Source: Polia nebulosa (Eukaryota; Arthropoda; Insecta; Lepidoptera; Noctuidae). From it: a DNA stretch of 64,000 bases. Position numbers and translations under genes: made by a program. The stretch covers positions 30,326,539-30,390,538 of the forward strand of contig OX589606.1 of the NCBI GenBank assembly GCA_951329385.1, given 5' to 3'. The notes under the pieces were generated by a model, which did no database searches, was not told where the DNA came from, and saw only the letters and a program-made list of their open reading frames with translations. Shown one piece after another: positions 31,945 through 42,881 of this stretch. Position 1 is the stretch's first letter. The number at the start of each line of letters is the position of its first letter.

Positions 31945-32600
31945 CTCTTCTTCATGATTCTGTTTATTGGTTGTCTATACGCCTGGGAATGTATACCGCT
32001 CAGGATTCCAGCCCCGAAAATACTTATTCAAGATGTTACCTCTCCTAATACCAACCTCAGAATATGTTTTGTGATTCTGATATCCTAGTAGGTTGTGAAC
32101 TGGTAGTTTGAGAATCTATACCGCTCAGGATTCAAGCCCCGGAAACACTTCTTCTTCTTGATTCTGGGCTCCTGGTGGGGTGTGTGAAGCTATACAGCTT
32201 AGGATTGTAGCCCCGAAAATACGTATTCATGATTCTGGTCTCCTGGTACTTTGTGAGTCTTTACCGGTCATGATTTCAGCACTGGAAATACTTCTCATTT
32301 TTCTGGTCTCCTGGTAATTTGTAAATCTCTACCTCTCCTAATACCAGCTTCGGAATATGTTTTGTGATTCTGATCTCCTGGTAGTTTGTGAATCTACACC
32401 GTTTAGGATTATAGCCCCGGAAACACTTTTTCTTGATTCTGGTATCCTGGTGGTTTGTGAAGCTATACAGCTTAGGATTGTATCCCCGAAAACACCTATT
32501 CATGATTCTGGTCTCCTGGTACTTTGTGAGTCTTTATCTCTCATGATTTCAGCCCTGGAAATAATTCTCATGTTTCTGGTGTCCTAGTACTTTTTGAGCG
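31945..32600. repeat. 73-bp satellite with four-unit higher-order repeat
   Basis: Units contain GATTCTGGTCTCCTGGTA, a variable CTATACCGCTCAGGAT segment and AGCCCCGGAAACACTT. ACCTCTCCTAATACCA recurs at 32038 and 32331, 293 bp apart, so four units form a block that is present about twice. Confidence 0.85.
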
Positions 32601-32817
32601 TGTGCGCTCGTTCAGCCTGACTTTGGATTTCTACTTACACCTCAGCCTTCGCTAAGTCTTGTCATTTACCGGGATAAAAAGTAGCCTATGTGTTAATCCA
32701 GGTTATGACCTACATGTGTGCAAAATTTCATTGTAATCCCTTCAGCCGTTTTTGCGATACCTTCAGCCAAACATACAAACATACAAACTTTCGCATTTAT
32801 AATATTAGTAGGATTCA

Positions 32818-33130
32818 AACTAGGATATCCATAGAGTGTTAATAATATGAATAATTTTATTCAAATTCAAAATTATGTACATACAATGTCAAACACTTTT
32901 TATGAGCTTAAGTTAGCAAAACATTCCACAAGACGTCTGTGTCTGAACTAGATAACTTAATATCTGTATCTCAGACAACAGCGCTCTTCCTTAAAAATAT
33001 ACATTTGAAAGCTTGCAAGTTCAATACTGCTTTAAATATACATAATATTAATTTATACTAAGGGCAAACAAAAAAAAATAAACTAAAGTACTACTGACCT
33101 CCTTTTGTGTAAAATGTAGATGAGTGAGTG
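32818..33130. other. Unassigned spacer
   Basis: No gene recognised. Confidence 0.4.
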
Positions 33131-33572
33131 TATGTAGGAGGGTGAGTTTGTGATCTTAATGTGGAACAATTAGGAAGTTTGCAGTTTCGTCATAGGTCAG
33201 TTTATGAATGTACTCAAATACTTTATTCTTACAACTTGTTGTTTAAAGCAAGTATGTCGATAACTTTATCAATCCCACTTTAAACATGGTTCTGTCGCTG
33301 TTGGCTATAGGTTTTCGTCGCCTGGATGTTGTAGTTGGTTTTTTAAAGGTCACTTTCGTATGTTGCTTCAAGACAGCGTGCAGTAAGAACCATTGATGGA
33401 GACCTCACAAATTAGATACAGCTGATAAGTTGGGAACAAATACGATCGAAAAGTGCTTACTTTGAGAATAGCTCTCTGGGCTACTTCAAGTGGTTTCAGT
33501 ATGGTTTTTGGTGCACCACTCCAGACAGAAATACAGTATGACAGAATCGATTGACCGAGTGGCAGATATACC

Positions 33573-33991
33573 CTTTTTTTTTTTTGGGGAGGTGGGCTCG
33601 GAAATCATCCAATGACTTCTCCCGACGTCTCCGATTTTTAATAATAGGAAATTTTTTACCTCATGATGTTTTCCTTGACTGTTTTGAGAGCACTTAGAAA
33701 TTTCCTAAAACTTCTCCCGCTCTGGGTGGAGCGGGAGGGCGTGTCATACTCTTACTGACTAAAACCCACCCCTGTTCCTTCCCTGCCTGAGTACCTAGGG
33801 GTGCGGTAACTCATTTTCAGAATTTATCCGCCACCCCTAGGCATGCAGGCACCGGCCACGATAGTTCCGTCAGTGGTGGCTGACAGCATCTCTTTGAGGC
33901 GCGCGTGGAACACTACGCGCCGTTGACTCACGGGCCTGGTGCTGATCGGATGGCGAGCTACCCACTGCTCGCCGTCCGCAGGCCCGGGTGC
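33573..33991 (-). mobile_element. R1t copy 6 (short form), with TSD
   Basis: The duplication CAGATATACC is at 33563-33572 and 33992-34001, and removing the copy rejoins the LINE pseudogene. Subtracting an internal 95-bp insertion, it is about 324 bp. The 5' end is at ..ACCCGGGCCTGCGGAC, the same place as copies 7 and 9. Confidence 0.9.
33625..33709 (-). mobile_element. S2 SINE fragment inside R1t copy
   Basis: An 85-bp insertion with perfect 10-bp duplication ACTTCTCCCG at 33615-33624 and 33710-33719. It contains CCTCATGATGTTTTCCTTGA and GTTTTGAGAGCA, the complement of the S2 body. Three levels of nesting result: SINE piece in R1t in LINE. Confidence 0.75.
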
Positions 33992-34739
33992 CAGATATAC
34001 CTACTCCATCAAATTTGGATCTGCCACATGTCTTAGATTTTTAAAAACGTATAAGTATCAGTTTTCTTAGTCGAGCAGCGACTAACTCGTTTAAAAGAGA
34101 GATTGTTATCGATTGTTTTTCCTAAATATTTTAAAGAGAGTGATGTAGGTGGTGAGTTAAAGTTGCATTGAGAACGTTATGTACTATGTTTTATCAGTAT
34201 TCAGTGTCAGCATGTTACTCCTCAACCAGTGGCACACGATATCAAAACCACGTTGAGCATCCTTATAGACGCATTCCCACGTATTATCCGAAAACAGAAG
34301 AACAGTGTCATCTGCATAAGAAATTATTTTTCCACCTTCAGAGGTAAGTCCACAGAGTTCATTCAAGTACACAAGGAAGAGACTAGGTCCCAAAATACTG
34401 GCCTGTGGTACATCAAAAGTGACAGGTAAGTTACTGCTAACGAGCTTATCAATTTGACAGCGATCTGAGAGGTAATCTTCAAAAAATTTTAGTTGTTTAC
34501 CTTTTACGCCCAACTTTTCCAATTTACTGAGGAGCAGTGGCACAGATACCGTGTCAAAGGCCCTTGCCAGGTCCAAAAATATGCCAACAGTTTTTTTACC
34601 GAAGTCTATATTCCTAACCACGTAATCTACAAGCTCGTGGACAGCATCACAAGTTGACTTGCCTGCTCTGAAACCAAACTACTGTAGTAATACAAACATA
34701 TAAAAAAATAACTACTACCCCAGATAGGACTCTCAATAT

Positions 34740-35060
34740 GTTCAGTAATGAGTAATGACCCTCAGGTAGCCGTTAGGACTTTCTCTCACTCTGCGCATCA
34801 GCGATGTTGCTCTTTTTATATTTATGGCTTAATAGCCATCCACTTGTGATTCTGCAAACGTCGCTGACGCACTGCAATAGCGAGGCAGCCCCATCAACAC
34901 TCTGAAGACATTGTTATACTGAACTCTCAGAGCGCTCATAAACCGCTGCGTGCAGCTGGCCCACAGGCTGCAGGTATAAAATGATTGGTAGTAGGCCATA
35001 AACAACGTTGACTGCTTTTGAACACCTGGCAAACTTGTGAGCCAGCATATTACAGCACAA
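34740..35060 (-). pseudogene. LINE reverse-transcriptase C-terminal remnant
   Basis: The minus-strand fragment at 35032-34829 reads with a TLFMAYYQSFYTCSLW segment, then LRVQYNNVFRVLMGLPRYCS, a post-RT motif shared by several lepidopteran non-LTR elements. The first part needs a frameshift. Non-functional; clade uncertain. Confidence 0.55.
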
Positions 35061-35755
35061 TTGTGGTGTAGAAAACTAGCCTGACGTCAGTCATACGAAT
35101 TCCTTAGCGTTTGGGCAAAAAAATTAAACCAAAAAAAAACTAATTTCTAAAACATGAAATTAATTTTCAAAATTAATTAATTTTTAAATTTGAGGGTCGT
35201 CAGTCATGCAAATCTTGTAACTGGGCGCATTATTCACACGTTAAGGTTGTAAAAATAGGTACTTCTAAAATCTGAAATGTAGTATACAGTTGAAATAATA
35301 TTATTATAATAACAAAAATATAAGTCAGTCAGTAAACTTTAGCAGATGTGTCATACGTCGCAGATCCGTCAGTGACCGATTAAATTAGTGTTTGGCCTCC
35401 ACGCCAAACGCTAACAAAACTGGATGACTGACGGCGGGCTATTTATGTAGCCCACAAATGTCAACAGTCACCCTATACGAAATGCTCGGCGTTTTTGTTG
35501 CTCGCCTCCCCGTCTATAATAAAACTAAATTATTAAGAATATTTGGAATTCAGTTAGTAGTTAGTTTTGATGCAATTTATTTTCTTGTAACACGCTTCTT
35601 GTGCTAATGCGATTGAAAAGCCAGTCAAGTGCGAGGCTGCCTTGCAGTCAATCGGGTTGTTCTATTTATATTCATCATTGAGAATTCTAATTTCCATTTC
35701 AAATAATTCTATTTTGGTATTTTAATGCATATTTAATCTCTATGTTATAATTACT
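35061..35755. other. Unassigned spacer
   Basis: No gene or repeat family is recognised. Confidence 0.4.
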
Positions 35756-35758
35756 TAT

Positions 35759-36015
35759 ATACAGGGTGTAACGGAAAGATGTGGTCATATTTTAAGAACC
35801 TGCATCTGCCCATCGATATGAACAACTTTCTTCAAGAAAATCCGAGGAAATTCTAAATTTTTTTTTTATCTTCCATACAAATATTGATCGGCAGATGATA
35901 ACTTTGTACTGAAATACCAATTACTTTTATGGAATTTTCTTAGAGAAAATTATTCATTTCCATGGGCAGAACCATCTTTTAAAATATGACCACACCTTTC
36001 CGATACGCCCTGTAT
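35759..36015. mobile_element. ACAGGGTG element, compact form
   Basis: Inverted ends of 37 bp match at 34 positions (ATACAGGGTGTAACGGAAAG on the left; ACCTTTCCGATACGCCCTGT on the right). Inside are a GAACAACTTTCTTCAAG and its near complement further right. It lacks the internal GTTCCGTA repeat present at 6284 and 26457. Probably a Tc1/mariner-type miniature element; the target bases are ambiguous. Confidence 0.7.
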
Positions 36016-36059
36016 TCAACGGCCTCGGTGATTACGCGGTTGCAAGTGCAATTGCTGAC

Positions 36060-36865
36060 CATTGAGTTCTGGGATCAATTCCCAGGCCAGGCTCCTCTTC
36101 CGTCTTCTTTGCCCTCGCCTCTTCCCGTTACGCGGGGTCAACTTTTTAATTTTTCGGTGCCATTCATTTCTGATAAGCATTGTCATCAGTAAGGCCAAGC
36201 TTTTCCATGTCCTTTCGGACATTTGTGTTCTAGGTCATTTGCGGTCTACCTCTCCCTCTCTTTTTGTAGCCATGGAAAGGCACTTTTTCAGGATATGGTC
36301 ATCGAGTCTACGCATTACATGTCTATACCACCTTAGCCTGAACTCTGTAATCTTCTCAGTAATAGGCGTTACTTTGAAACTCCCCCTTACGTGTTTGTTA
36401 CGCAGTTTGTCTTTGAGAGTGACTCCACCAGCACAACGTTGCATGCACATTTCAGTGATATGAAGTTTTTGCTGGTTTTCTTCGAAGCCCAGGTTTCGCT
36501 ACCATAGAGTAAAACAGGTCTCACAGCTGTTTTGTAGACCTTGCCCTTAATTCTTATCGGCTGTTTTGGATCGCAGAGAATCCAGACATCGTTTTGTGCA
36601 TAATATCGGCTGTTATCGATCCGTCTTCCGCGATTACTGATCCTAGGATTAATTCCCAGGTCAGGTGAAAAGTGATATTGGGTTTTTCCATAAGGAATGA
36701 CTTAGTAACAGACCGGAGTTTAGCCTTGGAAAGCATGTAAAGCCGTTGGTCCGGGCCGTATTTCTCCCCAGTAGTGTCGGATTGCCGTCCCATCGGACTA
36801 CTAGAGAAAAGGAACAGAAAGTGCATTTGTGTCTGCGCACGCTTTGTGTACTATAACATCTCAAA
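36060..36865 (-). pseudogene. RTE-like LINE ORF2 C-terminal remnant (second family)
   Basis: Reading leftwards, LGSVIAEDGSITADI (about 36690-36645) is the post-RT motif of RTE-type elements. It is followed near 36450-36235 by KVTPITEKITEFRLRWYRHV and MRRLDDHILKK, the basic C-terminal module. Stops and frameshifts separate the parts. It differs clearly from the RTE family at 12992, so a second, older lineage is represented. Confidence 0.65.
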
Positions 36866-36964
36866 CAAGACAATCTCAGAGAAGTAGCCTTCCTTGAGCT
36901 CTGACATGTGCTACCATCATGTCACGGATCTCATTCAGTTTGGACTTTTTTGCGTCATCGCTGG

Positions 36965-37281
36965 TTTTCTTTTTTTGTTTTTTTTTTTGTGGGGTGGGAA
37001 ATCATCCAATGACTTCTTCCGCTCTAGGGTGGAGTGGAAGGGTGTGTCAGACTCTTACTGACTAAAACCCACCCTTGCTCCTCCCCGCCCTGAATGCCCA
37101 GGGGCGAGGTAACTCTTTCGAATTTATCCTCAACCCCCGGGCAGGCATCGGCCACGACGGGCCCCGTCGTGTTTGCTAACAACTCTTTGAGGCGCGCGTG
37201 GAACACTACGCGCCGTCGACTCTCGGGCCTGGTGCTGATTGGGCGGCGAGTTACCCACTACACGCCGCCGGCAGGCCCGGG
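36965..37281 (-). mobile_element. R1t copy 7 (short form), with TSD
   Basis: The duplication TGCGTCATCG(C/T)TGG is at 36951-36964 and from 37282, with one mismatch. The copy is 317 bp and begins 5' at CCCGGGCCTGCCGGCGG. Its stem sequence carries a paired change relative to other copies. Confidence 0.88.
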
Positions 37282-37922
37282 TGCGTCATCGTTGGTAGGA
37301 TGCCACTTTGTCTAGAGCTCCTTGTAATTGCAATGATGCTGTACAATTGCGTCATATTTTTTCTAGAATTTGCAGGTACTCAATCAAAAATGTAAATAAA
37401 TTCATAATTTTATATCAAAAACTTGTTAGCTCACAAGTGCTCGGCACACAGAGTATTTTGCATGAGAAGTTGACTTGTTCACGATTTATTATTTACAAAA
37501 TAATCCAAGTGAATTGAGCTCCAAGTTATCAAGAACCTACTTGTAATAGCCGCATTTAAACTCGAGAGTACTTATTACTTCACCTTGACTTGGAAACGGG
37601 CAAATATACAAAACAGTTAAATGTACACACTTGGCTAGAGTACGACACTCGTTGGTAACTTTAAGTTGGATATTTTGGGGTTTTCTAATGTCGTCTAAAG
37701 TACACTAGAATAGTTTCTTGAATTGTTTAGCAAGGCCATAAAGTTGAATGCTGGAACATTCTGGAATTTACATTAACGAGTTGTGCGAGAAACCTACTAA
37801 CAATATTTTGAATGTAAAAGTCTGCATGTTTGCAGTCACGCCTCAAATGATTAAATCTTGGCACATAGATAGTCCATTACCTAAACAAACATACATAGGA
37901 CACTATTTATCTCAGTTCACAC
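37282..37922. other. Unassigned spacer
   Basis: No gene recognised. Confidence 0.4.
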
Positions 37923-38079
37923 TTTTTTTGGGTTGGTTAATCATCCAATGACATCTCCCGCTCTGGGTGGAGCGGGAGCGTGTCAGACTCTTACTGACTA
38001 AAATCCACCCCTGTTCCTTCCTTGCCTGAGTGCCCAGGCGAGTGGTGACTCTGTTACGAATTTATCCGCTACCCCTGAT
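37923..38079 (-). mobile_element. R1t copy 8, short
   Basis: Poly-T, then AATCATCCAATGACATCTCC and the CTGAGTGCCCAGG block; truncated at TTATCCGCTACCCCTGAT. No clear duplication. Confidence 0.8.
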
Positions 38080-38350
38080 AAAGAACGAACACAAAGAAAG
38101 AACGTTGCATCCCATTTGAACGTACCTACGATGATCAAAGCTGCTGGAAATAGCTGGTACTCAATGCTTTCTTTCATACAGATTCGTCTGTGTTTCGATT
38201 TGATAACTTACTTAAAAAACTAGATTTTATTATTACGCATTCTTTTAATCAATTAATTTTCCTTTAGTAGGTAGTTACAAAAAAATCCCATTGTTCTCGT
38301 TTAATTAATTGATTTCTTTATTTAAAAACTTTTGACAAATGCTGACGATG

Positions 38351-38460
38351 AGGACAGTGCCTGTCGGCACTGTCCTGAACTTTCTAATTTTCCAGGCACA
38401 TATTCCGAATTTTCTTTTGTTTTAGCTCCAATAAGAAGCTAAAGCCAAAGAAAATCGGAA
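38351..38460. repeat. Two adjacent hairpins
   Basis: AGGACAGTGCC and GGCACTGTCCT (38351-38361, 38366-38376) form a perfect 11-bp stem with a 4-nt loop. Next to it, 38403-38427 pairs with 38437-38460 (about 22 of 25 positions, ends TTCCGA and TCGGAA). Confidence 0.75.
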
Positions 38461-38474
38461 AATATTATTCGGTA

Positions 38475-38665
38475 TTTTATAAACATTATAATAATAATAA
38501 TAAAAGCTTTATTTCATTCCGTGCAAATTACAAAACAATAATTTAAATATGGAGAAAATATATATACTAAGTCATATTAATAGGTACTAGTAATTTATAC
38601 GGCCCTTCGGGTAAAAGCCTCCTCCAAGGAATGCCAGCAGTCTTTATTGCTGGCAGCAGTATAAA
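38475..38665 (-). mobile_element. Retroelement 3' tail fragment
   Basis: On the minus strand an AATAAAGCTTTTATTATTAT end follows CTTGGAGGAGGCTTTTACCC, resembling a LINE 3' UTR with an ATT-repeat tail. No coding part remains. Confidence 0.45.
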
Positions 38666-39460
38666 CATTATAATCACATAACCAAATCAGTCCAGCTGTT
38701 AGCCATTCAACGAGTAGCATTTCCTTTTTGTTATAAAACAAAAAAATATATTTATTTGTTATACATTTTTTAAATTTTTAATAAAATTTATTTATTTTAT
38801 TTATAGTTTCTCATACCAATTATGCTTCTATGTTAATAAATGATAATGTTCTAGGTATGAAAACCTAACTGAAGTCTTGACCTCTTTGATAATGTCGTTC
38901 TTAAAATTTACAGGATGATTGCAAGGTAAAAAAATAATCTCTTATCCAATATTTTTTGGTATTCTAACTGACGGACTAATTAGATGTTTTTAGTCATCAA
39001 CCCAATTGTGACGAGAATAATTAGCACATTTTTAGAGATTATATCAGACATTCGAACATACATGTAATACGCCAACGTGGGAGTTAAGTTTCTTACGTCC
39101 ATATTCTTTTAAATTATTTTACTGGTCTTTCAAAAGCTACTTGGATGATTTTTTAAGAATTTTTATAGCACAAGTACTTGTACAACACAAAATACACAGT
39201 GGTGCCGATTCTGTTGTGCATAAACGAAACTTAATTAAGGCTTTCTTTATAAAAAATAAAAATAAGATGGCTATTGCTATATTTTTCTCTGTAATAAAAC
39301 AAGAAAGAAATTGACGTAAATTAGAGCTGTCAAATTTAGTTGAACTAATATTTCCATAAAAATTAAGGGTACACGTAAAACATGTCAATTAAAAACACGG
39401 TCAAGCGTAAGACGTGAACTAGTTTGACATCTCTAACTTAGTTTATAGCTATAGCCGTCC
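38666..39460. other. Unassigned spacer
   Basis: No gene recognised. Confidence 0.4.
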
Positions 39461-39464
39461 TTTT

Positions 39465-39970
39465 TAACCGACTTCGAAAAAGGAGAAAGTTTATGTTCGA
39501 CTGTATATATGTTTTTTTTTTTTAATGTATGTCCACCGATTTCTGTGTCCGTTGTGAACTGATTTTCAAAATTCTTTTTTTATCCGAAAGAATATACTCA
39601 TATAAATCATATTTATCGAAATAGCTTCAGTGCTTTTTGAAAAACTGAACAAAAACGAAAAATACGTATACATACTCGTAGATGACGTTTTGGTTTTCTC
39701 CAATTACGAGTATGTTTAAATTACACGTTCCATGTTCTTAGGGTTTTTAGTTCTAGGGTATAACAACTAAAAAGTGAAAATTAAAAACTTTTTTACAAAA
39801 AAAAAAACAACCGACATCCAAAAAAGATATTACACTAAAAATTAAAAAATAACTATTTTTTCAGAAGTCGGTGTCCAATAATGAAGAAATAAAATACAAA
39901 CACCAACTTCCGAAATTACAAGAAAAAAAAAAAGAATTCGGTGTTTTTTTTTTTTTGGGAGTCGGTCGTT
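39465..39970 (+). repeat. ACCGACTTC repeat with decayed hairpin
   Basis: It starts TTTTTAACCGACTTCGAAAA and ends in a degraded hairpin at about 39790-39970 (CAGAAGTCGGTGT against ACCAACTTCCGAAATTA). Confidence 0.6.
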
Positions 39971-40042
39971 TTTTTTTTAGTTTAGTTAATGAACAAGAAA
40001 ATCAGCACCATTGCTAGCTTTGATTAACACCAAAATAAAAGC

Positions 40043-40135
40043 AACGCGTCAGGCCCCTCGCGTTACCTCAAGGTAACGCAACAATAGGATTTAAATTGTG
40101 TCTGCTAATGAGGTGCTTGACGCGTTAATTTTATG
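40043..40135. mobile_element. 93-bp miniature palindromic element
   Basis: Ends AACGCGTCAGGCCCCTC and GAGGTGCTTGACGCGTT are inverted. The centre GCGTTACCTCAAGGTAACGC is a perfect short hairpin. The right half (ACAATAGGATTTAAATTGTG, CTGCTAATGAGG) aligns with 1709-1749. Confidence 0.7.
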
Positions 40136-40850
40136 TAGCTTAGTCTTGATTAATGGAACGTCTTCCTAAGATATTATGTCCTACGTACCTAATCATTTTT
40201 AATAACAACAGCAGTAAGAAGTCAAGAAGATGCATAGTATTTAATTTGATTGCAAAATATTATTATGCTAAAAGATGTTTCTAAGGAATTAAATGAATTA
40301 TCTTGAAGATCTAGTTTTTAGAATAACTAGCGCTTAATTTCGCGTTTAATTAACTTGTTAGGATAAATCGTTGCGCAACACGGATATAATTTTTACCTTG
40401 TACTAAGGTGAATGATGAAGATAACTGAGGTAATCTGTAAACTGGTGTTAACTATTGCAGACAAACGGCTACTTTTGAAAATGCTCATAATAGCGTTACA
40501 ATAATTAATCGAATGCTTTACTATAGGTTACGCCATGCAGTTCCATAGATATTAATTTACATATATCATAATATTCTGTTCTATATTAATAGATATTAGA
40601 TTGCAATTACCTGTAGTTGTCTGTATTGTTTTTCATATAACTTGCATAATAGCCTTAGTTAATGAGCTTAAGTAAAAACTAGATGTTTATGTGATACAGG
40701 TAGGACATATCATTATGTACATAGTTTTATTACTATATAAGCCATTTTATAACTTAGTTTTAGTATAGCAAAAGGCGATATAAAGGAATAACATCACAGG
40801 TAAACTATGCACTACGCTGTCTTTCGGTATTGTGGCGATTGTAAACACAG
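40136..40850. other. Unassigned spacer
   Basis: No gene recognised. Confidence 0.4.
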
Positions 40851-40860
40851 CCTAAACTCA

Positions 40861-41060
40861 GCGGGTCTGCACCGGCCTTTAGCTGGCAGTCAAGAATATT
40901 GAGGAGTCGTTCGAGTATAATTATATTAAAAAGCTTAAATTAAAGAATTAGGTCTTTAATTTAAGCTTTTTAATATATTAAGAAGCGGGTCTGCACCGGC
41001 CTTTAGCTGGCAGTCAAGAATATTGAGGAGTCGTTCGAGTATAATTATATTAAAAAGCTT
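40861..41060. repeat. 76-bp direct repeat around a palindrome
   Basis: GCGGGTCTGCACCGGCCTTT... at 40861-40936 is repeated identically at 40985-41060. Between them a perfect hairpin has 24-nt arms at 40923-40946 and 40953-40976 and a 6-nt loop. A further AAAGCTTA copy follows the second repeat. 41061-41400 shows nothing else. Confidence 0.9.
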
Positions 41061-41399
41061 ATATTAAAAAGCTTAATTTAAAAAAATTAAATTAAAGGTT
41101 TGATGTCAAACTGACAGCTTTGCCCTTACAAGTGGGTACACATGTAATTCTTATAAAAATCAATATAGAGTCTATCGCACCCTCATCTCTTTTCTTATCC
41201 ATCTGTAGCCAGTTACCCCTTTTATACACCGCACTCTCGCGTTGCCAGCGAGTGAGACCTCTACCCTGAAACTACTAGAACGTCCCAGGATCCCTGCAGG
41301 CTGTACTGGTGCCTTGGGGTCCTAAATTATCTTCAGAATATTTTATTTCTATTATATGTATATCCTGCTCATCACAGCAATCTGTCATGGATCTGATGA

Positions 41400-41828
41400 G
41401 CTAGTCCTTTGTTCGAATTACTTCTGTATTTGGTCTTTGTAGCAGTGAGGAATCACCCATTGACCAGTCTCACTTACTCTGCTGAGAATCTTTTTATTAG
41501 ACTTAAATCTTGTGTATACAATACTTTCGGACCGCGATAAATCAGCAGCCAGTGAGATGACGTGTTTGGTTAGCTTTTTCTGTTAGTTTTGTCTAAGGGC
41601 AGCGATTTCTTGCTTCACAGTTTTGAGCTTCAGATCTTGCAGGATGTATTTATTGTGGATGCATTTAGGGATGTTGAACATGGATCCAACCAAAGCTTTG
41701 GTCTGAAACCTTTCCAGGATGTTAACATTATTATTGTTTGCTGTTACTCATAGCTCCACTCCATATGTACAAACCGGTTTCAATATAGTATTATTTAACA
41801 TTACGCTGTTAAACAATATCATTATATC
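41400..41828 (-). pseudogene. Jockey-like LINE C-terminal remnant
   Basis: The minus strand reads a LKPVCTYGVELW segment, then VNILERFQTKAL and a NKYILQDLKLKTVKQEIAAL region, as in post-RT parts of Jockey-type LINEs; stops follow. The BEL element is inserted at its upstream end. Confidence 0.6.
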
Positions 41829-42443
41829 TGGAGTTGCCCAAGCGTGTAAATAGCCGTGGGTCTCTGCGGATGTAGAACAGTAAATACGACCAAGCACTTG
41901 GAGGGAATGCTGGCCCAAAATTGCCTATATTTGTCTGTATAACTTCAAGTTAGGAGTGGTCGGCAGCAGTCGGCGAATGTGGCCCTACTCACAATTTGTA
42001 AAACAAGTGGTACCTTACTTTCCGGGCTGTTCTCGATGGTTGCACGTCGAATTGTCGAGTGGCCACTCGTTCTCTTCACACCAACACTCCTGATTATGCT
42101 TGTTCAGTAGTTAACGGACGCGGTAAATATGGGTTATTTATTATTCCCGGCGGATCCCCAACGTTTACGGGATTTACTCGGGATTTTAGCGTATTTGCGG
42201 GGACGATATTATTTTAAGACATTAATTTAGTCTGCGGTGAGATGCGCGCTGTGCCTCGCGGCGTTAGACACACACACACACTGACGTCAAAACTGACGTG
42301 ACGTCGATTGTTGCATTTTAAATTGTCTATAGCTCGTCGTAAAGCCGGCCACTCACGTCTGTCTGACAAATTAAAGCGAGACACACACGCGACGTGATAC
42401 CAACCCCACCCAACTTGCAGAGTGGCGGCAACTCGCCACACCA
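41829..42443 (-). repeat. BEL/Pao 3' LTR
   Basis: 615 bp with TG...CA ends. It differs from the other LTR at three positions by direct reading, two of them close together near GCGAGACACACACG. It contains a short CA run and a TGACGTCAAAACTGACGTGA segment. Confidence 0.95.
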
Positions 42444-42881
42444 TGCTCCCCGCCTTGAAAGGTCCAGGAGCTTTCAAAAGCTGCTAATCTATGCGGAGCG
42501 AGTGAGGTTCAAGAAGCGGTGATGATATGTAAGCATTAACTTGTTGAAGAGCTTTGAGGGAAATCCAAGCAGCAGTCCGAAACACCATCGCATTGATATA
42601 ATGCTCGGGAAAAATAATTATTTATTTATTTTATTTTATTTATATTAGGAAAACTTACAGCTAGACAGATACAGTAAGTAATAGTCTTAACAAAATATGG
42701 CCAATTACAAGTCCAGTGCCAGTGGAGTGTCCAGTGTTATCAGTGTCCTAAGAATGAATTGCGGTTCGACTTGACTATGGTAAGTCGAATAAACTAAATT
42801 ACAACTATGTAATGGCGTACCATTGGAACGTATAATATGAACCCTAAACTAAATTAAACTAAATTATGTAGTAATAATAAT

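Larger units (their letters stand above)
30968..32817 (+). mobile_element. CGCCCGCGGCTTCGCCCGC repeat split by tandem arrays
   Basis: The left end, TAGCTTCCGCCCGCGGCTTC, and the right end, TTTATAATATTAGTAGGAT, are the usual two ends of one widespread lepidopteran repeat. They are normally a few hundred bases apart. Here the middle is expanded by two satellites (31170-31866 and 31945-32600). The body near the right end has GTAGCCTATGTGTTAATCCA and CATACAAACATACAAACTTT. Confidence 0.6.
33140..34680 (-). pseudogene. CR1-superfamily-like LINE reverse transcriptase, decayed
   Basis: Coding remnants read from right to left. The best piece (34621-34184) has FLDLARAFDTVSVPLLLSKL with the first catalytic aspartate, a degraded GVPQG motif (DVPQASILGPSLF) and the YADD box. 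Further downstream, after an R1t insertion at 33573-33991, the C-terminal region continues to about 33140 with LPLGQSILSYCISVWSGAP-like and LEVAQRAIL-like segments, broken by stops and frameshifts. Endonuclease sequence is absent. The protein is non-functional; clade by motif style. Confidence 0.7.

Noticed and set aside
32276..32503. Small minus-strand protein in the 73-bp satellite
   Set aside because: Residue repeats follow the satellite period; no independent evidence.
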